A stretch of DNA of 64,000 nucleotides from Brachionus plicatilis (Eukaryota > Rotifera > Eurotatoria > Ploima > Brachionidae): positions 1,197,789 to 1,261,788 of the forward strand of contig QEOQ01000688.1 of assembly GCA_010279815.1 (NCBI GenBank), written 5' to 3'. The notes under the pieces were generated by a model. The model saw only the letters and a program-made list of their open reading frames with translations, was not told the DNA's origin and did no database searches. The position numbers were made by a program, and so were the translations under genes. This document shows positions 10,600-22,230 of the stretch, piece after piece; the first letter of the stretch is position 1; every line of letters begins with the position of its first letter.

Positions 10600-11680
10600 A
10601 CCTAACGGAGTTTAGCTCAAGTTTAGCTGTGGTAGTCTCTCTCGCTTTCTCTTCACCATACCAAACACTTCTTTATCAATACCCAATTTGTAGCTATTGA
10701 CTGTTCTAGCATTCACCACATTTTGTGGCAAATCATTCCATCTTGACAAAATTCTGTGCGTTAAAAAATTATACCTATATGAGCCGCGTTAACTAATTTC
10801 TCTAACAAGCTTCATGTTATGCTCTCTTCTAAGATTCATTTTCAAACTTTTTGCAAAGTTCACTCCATTCACCAAGTTGACTTTCTCATGGCCGTTGACT
10901 ATTTTAAATATTTGAATTAAATCTCCTCTTGTTCTGCGCTCTTCCAAGTTCATTAGTTCTAGCGATTTAAGCCTATCTTCGTATGATTTCTTCCTTAAAT
11001 ATTTGACCAATTTCGTTGCACGTCTCTGAACTTTCACCATCAGCGTTTGAAACCGTGAAGGCCATTTTGTCTCTATTTTCCCTATTTACATTGCCTTGCA
11101 TTTCGATTAATTCAGTTCGGTAGACCAGGTCTGGTCCAACTGTTTCAAACATTCAAATCGTCTTGTAGCTGAATTGATCCGGTTTGAACTTTACTTGAAA
11201 TCCCTAGAATCTTTAAATCTTCTCGTAAGAGAGTCTCTGACTTTAACTCAAATAGGCCGTTTATGTACAAAACGAACAAAATGGGACCCAAGACTGATCC
11301 CTGTGGAACACCACTTGAAACTTACTCCCACTCTGATGTTACATTAATTAAGTAATTCATAAGCTCGTCTCTTAAGATTTTTTATATTATTTTAACAACT
11401 AAGAGGTTAACGAAACGGGACTATAGTTGGGGAACTCAACTTTTGAGCCACCTTTATGCAATGGTGATAGATTTGCTAACTTCCATTTTTCGGGTAAAAT
11501 ACCATCTGAATATGATATGATAAAAATTTTTGATGAAGGTTTTGATATTGAATTTGAACAACTTTTCAGTCCCGAAGCAGCAATCTTATCTGGTCCAGCT
11601 GGCTTATTTAAATCTAATTTACTTAAATATTTATCAGCAAGATAACGAGACGGTATTCGCATCGCCAACTGGCCCATAAG
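10600..11680 (-). pseudogene. CR1/L2-like non-LTR retrotransposon, internally deleted
   Basis: Read on the minus strand, 11677-11399 encodes the N-terminal part of a LINE reverse transcriptase: a KPAGPDKI stretch, then ILPEKWKLANLSPLHKGG and a degraded NYSPVSLTS. At about 11320-11250 the motif SGVPQGSVLGPILF is recognisable. The catalytic YADD box is absent. After a gap, 11040-10630 encodes the typical C-terminal tail, with VQRRATKLV, EERRTRGDLIQIFKI and, in another frame, FLTHRILSRWNDLPQNVVNA. This order is characteristic of CR1/L2/Rex-type LINEs. Frame changes and the missing catalytic core make it inactive. Confidence 0.75.
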
Positions 11681-12189
11681 ACTAACAAGAAAACGAAAAC
11701 GAGGAAAATGACTTTAAATGTTCGGATTGCGAAGTTATAGCAAAGAATTAGACAGGTCTAGGAGTACATAAACGTGCACACAGGAAGGCTGCAAATGTTT
11801 CGGTTGAATTTCAAAAATTTTTTTTTTTTTTTTACAATTAGCAAAGCAACGTTTAAATATTTTTTTATACCTTTTATTAAAAATTAACGTAACTTTTTAT
11901 ATATATTAAATTTTTCTTCTCCTGTGATCTTTAATTTTAATCTTTTTTCGACAAATTTTAATCGGTCAAAAATGTTTTACAATGGATTCTAATTTTTTTC
12001 ATCCAAAGCTTAATTAAACACTACTCTCATATGCTCTCACGCTAAATCGGAGAGGGAATATGAATAAATAAAGAAAACAAAGAAAAAACAAAGAAGAAGC
12101 AAAGTAAGAGAAAAAGAGAGTGAAAAATAAGCCAATTAAAATTAACGAACGCCTCTACTTTGTTCACAAAATTACGATAAACAATTTGT

Positions 12190-12578
12190 TACGCATAAGA
12201 AACGTCCGGGTAAGGTTGGGAAATCGATGAAACGACCTGAGCCTGGAACAGGGTTTAAGCGAGCCAGTATACCTTCACGTCGTCTCGGTCGGACAGCATG
12301 GACCGAACCACGTATTCACGGTGTTGAGAAATGACCGAGACACGAAATCCTGAAAGGACAACAATTTGTGTTCCACAGGCAAACCGTCGAGCTCGTAGCG
12401 CAGAGGCATCTCTATTTAGAGAACGTCGATCTGGCCGAGTGGCTGACTCAAGTTGGCTGGCAAGTGACCCCGCCACAGCAGCAACAAATTTATTCGGAGC
12501 ACGGGAAGGACTCCGAAGAGGACTTTAGTTACACACTTTGGGGCCGGAGAGATGTAAGCCTTCCGACTATAAATTGTT
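12190..12578 (+). other. GC-richer, coding-like insert interrupting the gypsy reverse transcriptase
   Basis: Base composition here is clearly richer in G and C than the flanks. Two overlapping plus-strand frames are open: 65 residues from 12331, and a frame closed upstream near 12338 that stays open to 12616. The latter reads like protein, with RQTVELVAQRHLYLENVDLAEW among others, but I recognise neither frame. The homology of the minus-strand gypsy reverse transcriptase stops abruptly at about 12578, so this block probably came in by insertion or rearrangement. It could be part of another retroelement. Confidence 0.35.
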
Positions 12579-14770
12579 CTTACAAGAACAATTGGAGATG
12601 CCCAGTTACTATTTGATGGCTGGATGATATTCATGTCTAACATCTTTTGGATAGATTCCTTTAGTACTTGTTCTTTGGCAAAGGGAATTAAATATGGCAT
12701 TTGTTTAATTGGTTTTGGATCATTTAGCTCAATGTCGTGTTGTCCATATATGTCTGCCAGCATTCCAATATCTTCTTCATTTCTTGAAAACAGCATCCAG
12801 TAATTATCGATCAACGTTTTTACCTTGTTCAATTGATCTTTATCAAGATTTGATTGATCGAAATTGATGACCTCACTAGGCCTCCACGGGGAGGAGATAG
12901 TGTTAAGCGTTACGCTATTAACAGTTTCTGAATCAATGTTTTTATGTACAAATTATGAGAGTTCCTTCTCGTTTTTTATTAAATAAAGTATTTCTACTTT
13001 ATTGAACCTTCCGAGAATGGTATGTTTCCTTATTTTTTTTGTAATAGGCGAGTCATTAATTAAAACGAGATCTGTTTCATCGTTTCCCTTTGATGGTTTT
13101 TAAATTCGACCCGTTTGCCGTTATCCAATTTTTTGGCTTTTTTATGGGACTTAATTTTAAATTTTCTCTTAAGGAATAATTTTCAATTAGAAAGGAAGTT
13201 TTTGCCCCACTGTCAACTAGACATGTCTTCTCCTTATTATTTATAAAAAGGTTAATTGTAGTAGCTGCTTTATTTAAGGAATAAATATCATTTATAATTT
13301 CTCTTTTTTTAATTTATTTTTTTTAATCTAAATGAGATAATCTGTTGTGTGTTTTTTATTTTTGAGGGAGTTAACTTTACCGAATCTTTACCTTTTTATA
13401 CCGAATCCGTTCCCTCCTTTGGACCGGCTTTTAATGGTTTAAATTCTTGTTGACGGTCTTTGACTCAGCTAACTTGTTTTGGTTGGCTATTTCGTAGAGC
13501 ATTTTTGTTGTAAGAATTAGGTTTGGAATATTTAGTTTTATCGATTTGAAAGCTTTGGTTTGGTTGTGAAGGAGGCTCATTCCTTTGAAATCCTTGTAAA
13601 GAGTTTGATGATTTTAGAATGTTATAGATTTGTTTTATCTCGCGACATTCTACACTAAATGAATGCTCCTACCGCAAAAATGACAGAATTTCATTTTAAA
13701 CTGCTGCTCTTCTAAATAATTCTTAGTATTTTTATGTTCTTTACTTATTTTAATTTCATTAATGCTTGTTTCCTCATTTTCTTCAATGTTCTTATCGATT
13801 TTCTTAGTAAGACTCCATAATCTGTTAAAATCGTTGGATTTTTCTACAATTAAGAAATTTTGCATTGGCTTATTACAACCATTTTTAAAGACTTCCCCTA
13901 ATTCCTCTTCGAATAACTCTTTTTGTTCATCTCTAGCTTCTTTGATATAACTAAGAAGATGATGAGCGTAAGAGTCTATATTTTCTTCAGGTTTTTGCTT
14001 AACACTAAAAAAATAAGCCATTAGGCTCCTTGTAGAAAATTTGGGCCTTAATTCTTTTATCATATGGGATTTGATTTTTCCATAATCAAATGAATCCTTT
14101 TTCATGAGCTGATATTTCTTTAAAGCTATTTCTTCGAAAAAACTGACTACTTCGTAACATCTATCCCTTTGTGACCAACGCGTGGTTAGTAATTCGAATC
14201 TCTCAAACCAATCGACTACGTTCTGACTTGGAAATTTAAGGTTCTCAATTTTAAGTGTTTTGTTTTGTGTCAAAGAACTTGTAAAGATTTTTAGAAAACA
14301 TTTCTGACCCTTCGGTATGTCTTTGAAGTCCTCAAAAGCATCACTAAATTCCTATTCAGAAGTATTATCCCTTGAAGAAGTATCTTCTTTGGTTTTTATT
14401 TCCCAGTCCAAAAGTAGGGAATTAGGCACTTCAAAATTATTTTTAATAGCTGATGTTAGAGCGTTTTTGAATACCTTATTAATCTCTGGAACATCAATTG
14501 CGAGGGAAATAGTACTCAGGTTTTGAATCCAATTTAATGGGTCAAATATTTCCTTTCCAAATTTCTTACTGAGTATGGTGTAAGAAGTAGTGTTATTTTT
14601 TCTAAAATTGTCAATAGATGAGGTTTTGAAATTTTTTCTTGCTTTTTTAAAACAGTTTTCAAAATTTAGAACTGCTGTAAGAAGTGCCTCGTTTAGGCTT
14701 AATATTTCCTCCTTTTCAAATTCCTCATTTTTATCTTGGTCACTCATGGCCAGCACTGCTGTCACCAATA
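12579..14770 (-). mobile_element. Ty3/gypsy LTR retrotransposon remnant (gag, protease, start of RT)
   Basis: On the minus strand the order is gag part 1 (14768-14352), gag part 2 (14273-13650, with the retrotransposon-gag stretch VVDWFERFELLTTRWSQRDR), a zinc knuckle beginning CHFCGR and completed by H and C only after a frame change near 13665, protease around 13310-13150 with an intact-looking CLVDSGAKTSFLI active site, and the reverse transcriptase start (12832-12579, with MLDMNIIQPSNSNWASPIVL). The rest of RT, RNase H and integrase are missing. Several frame breaks show it is dead. The order gag-PR-RT and the RT sequence fit the Ty3/gypsy family. Confidence 0.8.
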
Positions 14771-14985
14771 TGTAATGTTTGACCTTCGAGGGTTCAAACT
14801 GGCCTTGAGTATACTGAGGGGTGTGATTAAGATTTTTGTGAGATTGCCTGGGGAGACAACTAATGCCGCTAGGAACAGCAGCGCAGTCGCTAAAAATAGC
14901 ATATCTTCCAGGGAATCCTCAACGAGAATTTGAGTAAGGGAATCAAATGAGAAAAGAGTTTGTTTATTTTTTTTATTTAGACAAA
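14771..14985 (-). repeat. Candidate 5' LTR of the gypsy remnant
   Basis: Just beyond the gag start the plus strand reads TGTAATGTTT, giving a CA-ending LTR edge on the element's own strand. It is followed by TATTGGTGACAGCAG, where TGG could begin a primer-binding site. The outer edge near 14983-14985 is a guess. No partner LTR was found on the other side. Confidence 0.3.
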
Positions 14986-15121
14986 TAAGTCTTCTTCTTC
15001 AAAGTTCAATTAATTTTAGATTTAAAATTTAACAAATATTTAAATGTAAAATCTTATGAATCATACAAAGTTATTTTAATCAACATTTAAGACTTGTCAT
15101 AAATTTGCATTAATAAGATAA

Positions 15122-15173
15122 GATCTTATTAATTATAAGATCGAGAAAATTCGATCTTATAATTAATAAGATC
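15122..15173. repeat. Perfect 23-bp inverted repeat with a 6-bp loop
   Basis: The arms 15122-15144 and 15151-15173 are exact reverse complements, beginning GATCTTATTAATTATAAG, separated by GAAAAT. The DNA or RNA can form a long hairpin. It lies in non-coding sequence between the gypsy remnant and the AT-hook relic. Confidence 0.95.
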
Positions 15174-15528
15174 AAGAAAATTAGACATCTTTAAAAAGTA
15201 AAAAAAAATTATAAAATAATTTCAATTTAAAAATTAAAAATCTTCTTTTATTTAAAATGTTTTGTTTGTCTTGTTGTTGTTGCTGTGGTTGTGGTGCTTC
15301 CACCGCTATAAAATTGGTAGGTCGTACAAATTAATAACTTGTCGATTCGTCTATCTTTTTTTTGACTATTTTAAAATTTGAACTTTACTGTCAAAACTTA
15401 CGTTTTAATAGTAACTTTACAAGTGTCAAAAAAAGGCTTAGATAGCAGAAGACAATTATTTTAGATATCAAAAAAAATAATCAAATGTCAGTTAGTTTTT
15501 TTTTATTTCAATTAAAAAAAAAAGATAG

Positions 15529-15792
15529 CATGAAAAATGGTATCCAATCGCTCCGATTAACACGCAGTTAGATTATCAAAATCCACAACAAGTTCAACAA
15601 TAGGATTCAAGTACGATTCAAAGTGTAAATTATTTAATCGTTAATGTCAGTAACCAAAATCAACTTATTTTGCCTTCAAGTTCAACATTACAAGATCTTG
15701 TCGAAAACAATATTGAGATTTTTGAGAAAAGTAAACGTGGAAGACCAAAAAATCGAAAAACTATGAGAGCGAGTAGCCGTCAAAAAGAGTAA
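15529..15792 (+). pseudogene. Relic frame ending in an AT-hook-like motif
   Basis: One frame runs from about 15529 to the stop at 15790-15792, broken only by a TAG at 15601-15603 where the context suggests a former Gln codon. It reads through WYPIAPINTQLDYQNPQQVQQ-like sequence and ends with KRGRPKNRK, an AT-hook core (RGRP) flanked by basic residues, and then RASSRQKE. No ATG is in place. It may be the last exon of a decayed gene or part of a transposon protein. Confidence 0.35.
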
Positions 15793-16573
15793 GAATATAA
15801 GTGTTAATTAGTTTGTTTTTTTTTTCAAGGTAATTTTTTCTTGTTTTTTTATATATATATATATATTTTTTTTTTTATCTTTATTGAAAAAATAAATATC
15901 TTCAATTAAAAACTTTTATCTTTAATATTTTATTCTTAATATTCAAGGTTAATCAACAGGCTAGTGCCCTTATCTTTTTCAAGACTGATTAACACTTCAT
16001 TTATTTAATTATTTAAAAAAAATAAAAATAAAAAAAACTTTTATCTACTATTATTTTATAATTTTTTTATCTATTATTTTGAAAAAAAATATCTAAAAAA
16101 AATATACTCAATAAAAAATCTCATTATAAATATTTAAATCAAAAAGAATTTAATAGTTTAATCTTTGTAATCCGACAAAAGCTAAAATTACTCTAAATTC
16201 GAAAAAATCTAAATAAATCTTTGCTGTCTGCTGTCAACTAAGTTAAAGGATGATTAATTTAATCTAAAAAATTCAAATAAATATTAAGCTAATCAGTTTA
16301 GTTAAAAAACCAAAATTTTGATTACTTTAAGGATACTCTAAGTAGCTTTCAACAGTATAAAATTAAGAAAAAAATATAAAATTCATGTTGTATTTAATAC
16401 CCAGAATATATTTTTTATTTTTTTTAAGTCAAATTATTTGTTTATTATTATTTTTTCTAAATTGGTCCTTAAATTTTAAAAAATACTTTAAAAAAAAAAA
16501 TTAAAAATTATTTATTCTAAAAATTTCATTCAAAGCTTTTGAAGCTAATATTCATTGAATAAAAAAAAAACAT
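15793..16573. other. AT-rich spacer
   Basis: No gene was recognised. An AT dinucleotide run lies near 15850-15865 and several A/T homopolymers are present. The 3' end of the minus-strand coiled-coil gene's transcript probably falls in its right part. Confidence 0.5.
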
Positions 16574-19500
16574 TTATGCTTGGACATTGTCTAATTGAAC
16601 TTGTAATTTTTGTAGTTCTTTTAACTTTTGCTGTAGTATTTCATTACGTGATTCTAGATTTTCGTCACCATCTATACTTGACGAATACATAGAAGAAACT
16701 AAGTTGTCATCATCTTGAAGGAAAGGATTTTTAGAAATATTTTGGTTGTAAATTATGTTTGTTCGACTTTGAAATTCATTTTCACCAAATGATGATGCGT
16801 AATTATTTGCTCCAATATTTGACTGAATCAAATTTGTCGATTTGTATCTATCTCTCAAAACAAGGTTTTCATCTCTTAAATCATTTAAACGAGATTGTAA
16901 ATACCGTATCATGCGTTCATGTTGTTCTTGGCTAATTTGATTAGCATTGTTTTGGCGACATTCTTTCATTAAATTATCAATCTCTTTTCGAAGTTTTTCG
17001 AGTTGATTTTGATGATTCGACGCTTCTTCTTTGTATTCTTTCATTCTCCTTCAATTTAGAATATTTCAAAATTTCAAAATTATTTTTTCACAAATATTTA
17101 TCTTGAAAAAAAAAGCAATTACTTGTCCAGCTCTCTGTTAAGTTCAATTTCAAATTTATCAGCCAATTTGGTCAAAGTTTCTTTCTTCCATTCAGCCATG
17201 TTGTCCTGAATCTCTTTGATTTCTTTATCTTTATTTTTCAGAGCGTTCACAAGGCTGTTTATCTCAGTATTGTAGTTGGACGAGAAATCATTGTCTTTAT
17301 TTATAAATTCTCTGATCGACTCCAATTCTTTTTGTTTTTGTTTTTCACATTTTTTTTTTATCATCTCCAATTCTTCATCTTTTTCCTGGATCAGTCTGGC
17401 GTTTACTCGTTTAACCTGCTCACTTTCGGTTTTTAAACTCTGAAAACTTTGTGACACTTCGTCAAGCAGATTTCTCAGATTATTCTTAGAAAAATAAGTT
17501 TTTAAAACTAATCTAAACTATCAGTGTTTTTAATTTCTTACAAATGCCATTTGAAATGTACTCAATGTCAAAGAATTTTCAGTGAATTTGGCTGGAAATG
17601 AAGCTCTCAAACTTAAATAATTAAAATATGTATGTATAAATGATAATGACCTGTGATTATTCGAAAATCTTTACTTGGAAAAGCTAACAATTTTTGGCAA
17701 TTGTCCTGGTATTAATGAGGACAATTTTCTCAGTTCCTCATTTATATCCTTGACTAATGCCTTTTCTATCTTTTCAACATTGAGAGCATTTTCTTTATTT
17801 TTTTCGCCACTCTGATACTGCTCTATCTTTAATTTTTGTAATTCTTCTTCAAGTTCATTTATGATTTTTTTATATTTGTTTATTTCTTCTTGTTTATTGT
17901 TGAGTAATTCAGCCTTTAATTTTTCGGATTCAACTTTCAACGATTCTTTGGCTCGTGTGATTGCCAAATTTTTTTCCTTATTGCTGAATTTTAATTCTTG
18001 ATTCAACTCATCGATTTGCTAAATATTTTTTTTAATCTTGTCAAAAATAAATAATTTAAGTTGTTTGAAAAAATGATTACTTTTTCATATTTATTTGCAC
18101 GATCTTTTTCAAAAATATATTTTTCTTTTTCGACTATAAGTTCGTCCTGAACTCTGGCCATTTCTCTCATTTTTTCTTCATTCACTTTCATCAATTCTCT
18201 TTTTATTATGAAATTTTGCTCTTGTTCCCACTGAGCCTTTTCTTTTCTCATTCTGTCATCTAATTTTGAGCTGATCGAAAGTTCCAATTCACGTTGAAAT
18301 GAATCAAACTTTGCATTTTTTTGTTTTAGTGATTCTTGCAAAGCTCGTATTTCCTCGTCTTGTTTCTAAAATTTTTTTTTCAAAAAAAAAAGCTCAATGA
18401 TAGCTAAAAATTCACTTTGTTGATTTTATTTTAATATTTCATTATAAACTAATAGGCTTCTAATTTCGTTCGTATAAAAGAACCCCAAAATATTGGCAAT
18501 TTCATGATCAATTTTTGATGCTCAGAATGATCAAATCAAACTAAAACTATTAAATAAATTATTATTTCTTAATAGAAATAATGCAGAGATACATTTTTGG
18601 ATTTAACATACTAGTTATGTTTAATAAAAAAATAAACTCTGCAATATAAAAATGCACAATGCAGAATGCACACCATCAAAATGATGCTATTTTAAGTGGA
18701 TAATTTTTTGCAGACTTTTGCAGATTTTATCTTTAGATTTAACAAAGTGTGCTAAAACCAAAAATTTACCTCTGCACTAATTGTATTAAAAAATTAAAAT
18801 TTATTTTATAGTTTTAGTTTGATTTGATAATTTTGAGCATCGAAAATTGATCATAAACTTCAACTTACCAAAATATTTTCATTTTTTATTTAGATTTAAA
18901 GAAAAAAAAACTTCACTTTAAATGATATTAGGGTTCAATCATATTTAAAAAAAAACAAAAAAAGAAATTAAATAAATAATAAAGTGTAATGAAATATTTA
19001 ATTGTTAAACTAAGAAGTAGTTTAAAATAAAATCGACTGAGACATAAACTAAACAAAGTATACAGATATAGTTCTTTTGTAGTCTTCGATTAGTGCGTCT
19101 TGAATTTGTTGGCTATTCATTTTAAAATTTTTAGCATCAGTTAATTGAGCTCTAAGGTCCAATATTTCGTCATCTTTTTCTTTTATCATTTGATCTTTTA
19201 TTTCACAAAATTCCTAAAAGGTTTATTACTAATAGTTCAGCTAATAGATAAACTAGTACTCATGGCCACTAATTTTACCTTTTCTTTTATTAAATAAACA
19301 CTCAATTGTTCCTCGTAGGCACGCTTCATCTTTTGATACGAATCTGACGATTGTTCCATTTCTTTTTTGAGATTTTCAATTTGATTCCTTCAAAAATACT
19401 AATCAATTAATTTAAAATAAAAAGAAAAGTGCACATGGACGCATACGAATAGCAATTGATTTTCTCCTCTTTAGAGTTTAATTCTGCTTCTGATCGTTTG

Positions 19501-20644
19501 ATTTTTTCCTCAGCAACTCTGAGCTGAAATTTTACGTCCTCAAGTTGAACTGTCAACGTTTGGCAAAGATTTGTCAAATGTTTTTCTGTATTCTCCAAAA
19601 ATTCCTTTCCATAACTTTCCTTCTCCTTTAATTTTTTTTTTTTTTTATAAAAGTTTATGTTGTTTATTTAAAATAAATTCCAGTACTCTTCGCGAAACTT
19701 CGTATTGCAAAGAAGCAATTTTATTCTCCAGGTGTTTGACTTTTGATGAGAATTCTTCTTTTTCCATTAAAGTAGTTTCAAATCGATTATTTGCTTGTTT
19801 TAAATCCTTTCAAATAAAATTCAATCAATCTTTTTCTATTTTTTTTTAAGTTGACCTAACTCAAATTGAAACAAAATCTCTATTGCAATTTGTTAAGCTA
19901 ATTAAACTTCAAAATGTAACTAGAGACTTTATTGAAGCGAAATTGGAGTTAAAATAAATTTAATTAACCAACCTCTTCGAGTCTAGTCATTTTGTCCCTT
20001 GAAGATTTTTGTTCCAGCGCCAACTCTTCTCTAATTTTACATAACTGATTGCGCAGCTCTTTATTTTCGACATCTCGCTGTGTTGCTTCAAAACTGAATT
20101 TCTGCTTGTAAAAGTCTCGTTCATTTGTTAGCTTCATTAGATCGTCATAGCCCACTTTTCTATTGCTTTCAAATGAGATATTTAAATTAGTGTCCATGGT
20201 TGGAGAATGTAAGTCCGTGGGTCTTTTCATTTTCAACTGATTCTCTAAAAGATCAATTTCATTCTCTAGTGATTCTTTTTTAAGCCTTGCTTTTTGCAAT
20301 TCAAACCTATGAAAAAAGTGCAAATAAATAACAAAAATATTTAGAAATCAATAGGATTTTTAATACTGGGATCTTTTCAAGCTGGTGTGATTTTCAGGCG
20401 AAAAAGATAAACTTGTTTGCTTAATTTGTAAACTACTCAAACTATTATTTCTGCGATATGACTTTAGTTTTTTTTGCTGATGATGAATTTTTTTGAGAAG
20501 CTCTTTTTGATTCAAAATGTAATTCTTGCATTCTTCTATCTCATTACTTAAATTTTTTGAATCAATGTCTTCTTTGCTGGCAAAGCTAGATTGACTCTCA
20601 GGTGAGTATTGGCTATTCAAATTTCTCAGAAAAGAACCAGACAT
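16574..20644 (-). CDS. Long coiled-coil protein, 11 exons, about 901 residues
   Basis: Exons on the minus strand: 20644-20367, 20306-19973, 19806-19687, 19625-19447, 19387-19279, 19213-19064, 18365-18081, 18018-17675, 17611-17542, 17484-17123, 17048-16574. All introns are GT-AG and every phase joins, giving 901 residues. The start is the ATG opening MSGSFLRNLN. After a Ser-rich, basic N-terminus (about 1-95), nearly the whole protein is heptad-rich E/K/Q/L sequence, interrupted by a Pro-containing linker (SLIPGQLPKIVSF) at about residues 590-625. The C-terminal 60-70 residues are less helical and contain NPFLQDDD. No membrane segment or enzyme domain is visible. The build suggests a centrosomal, ciliary or Golgi scaffold, but I cannot name the family. 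The large sixth intron (about 700 bp) contains a foldback element. The nearest upstream neighbour, about 770 bp away, is another minus-strand gene. Confidence 0.85.
18504..18854. repeat. MITE-like element with arms of about 48 bp in an intron of the coiled-coil gene
   Basis: The left arm starts ATGATCAATTTTTGATGCTC and continues through CAAATCAAACTAAAACTAT. The right arm is its reverse complement with few changes and ends in GAGCATCGAAAATTGATCAT at 18854. The interior has no ORF but includes smaller inverted words such as CTGCA. The insertion accounts for this intron being several times longer than its siblings. Confidence 0.75.
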
Positions 20645-21415
20645 TGTTTTCTTTTATTTTTGACAAAAAGTGAAAAGCTTTGCTTATCGTATATGTCTAG
20701 CTTTAATTAATTCAATTCAAAAGAGAAATTCAAGCGCTTTTGTTTCTTGTAAACAAGAACTATAAATTCCAATATTAATGTTATTTTAAACAAAATCTTT
20801 AAATTTAGTTGACTCGTAAAAAATTTGATAAAATTACTTTTGGTTAAATTTTTATATTTGTCCACTAGATTTATATAATAGAAAGCCATTAAAAATATTA
20901 CACCAAATTTGTTTTAACAGAGAACAAAATAAAAGAAATAAAGCTAATGGTTATGTAAAAGATGCGATTTAGTGGGGCTTTTATTTTGTTTCTTTGACAA
21001 AAAAAAATCAAATTATTCTATATACCAATAAATGCCTATAAGCTTAATTAAAAAAGAAATCATTTCAATTAAATGAAAAGAAGTGGTTTCTTTTAAGGTT
21101 TTTGGACAAGAAAAATAAAATATTGAATAAAATTATTCATTTAATAGCCACTTGATGTTGTTTAGTTTAGTTGACTATTATTAAAAAAAAGTATTGTCAT
21201 TATTCAGCTTCTGGCTAGCTCACTCACAAGAAGGACAAAATAATGGAAAATTTTTTTATGTGGAAAAATTTATTGTCTTTTGATTAAATTCTTTATATGA
21301 CTCTAAGGTCTTTTGAAAATAAAAATTAATTTTTCTCAAAAATTGAACTTAACAAAAGCTATTTTACTCTAGTTTTAATTTTTGCCTCATTGCACCAGTA
21401 AATCTTAATGACTTA

Positions 21416-22230
21416 TTAAAAGTAATCAATTATTCCTTTAGGAAAAGCAATAGAATAGAACAATCCAGTTTTTAAAATCCTATCAAAATAGCTTGGACAT
21501 GTTAATACAAACTTTGGAACTGAAATATCACGTTTATATCCGCTCATTAAATCTGAGTATAATTGTTCATTAACTGGTTTTTTTTCAGTTAAATTTTCAT
21601 CACAAAATATCTAAAATTTAAAAATTTATTTTTATTAGATCAAAAAAGGGCAATATTAATATTTAAAATTTTTTTTTGATTTTTCAAAATTACAAACCAT
21701 TGGAGATTGATAAAAAATATTGGAAAATTTGCTTTCCTTTTGAAAATAAAATAATTTAGTCTTTTTCTTCAGATTTGAATAAAATACTTGTTGGGTCAGT
21801 GAATTAATATTGTTTAATTTCGACCTCTTTTGCACACCCAATTTAGATAAATTAGAGATTAAATCCAAAAGAATTTTGTTTTGTTGATCACTTTTATGAT
21901 TAAATATTATATTTTGTATTTGTAATTTTCGCTTCTGTTTTATTGATGATTCATTTATTTCAAATTGATCCCTTGATTTAAAAATTTAATAATTTTTATT
22001 TTATGATGTTCAAAACTATTATTATTTTAATGATTTCTATAAACTATTTTGGTTTTGTTTTTATTTAAATGCTTATTTGATTAATACTCGTTTAAAATAG
22101 GTCTGGCTAGCAATTAACTATGGCTGGTTGCTTAAAAAATAATTCATCATGTTGTTTATGTGTCAAATTTCTATCCATGATAAAGCTAGATTTTGTTTTT
22201 CTTTTAGAATCTCTTTGTTCAAAATCCATG
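21416..22230 (-). CDS. Hypothetical protein gene, at least three exons
   Basis: The last exon, 21610-21416 (65 codons with stop), reads IFCDENLTEKKPVNEQLY and later VPKFVLTCPSYFDRILKTGL. The exon before it, 21971-21698, joins in phase through an ATG/GTTTGT donor and is basic and Ser/Asn-rich. A likely first exon starts at 22230 (MDFEQRDSKRKTKSS) and stays open to a donor-like GTTAAT near 22113. The join between the first and second exon does not resolve in phase with a GT-AG pair, so a further exon may lie between them. I recognise no family. The coding reading rests on the clean splice pair and the protein-like composition of the last two exons. Confidence 0.5.
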
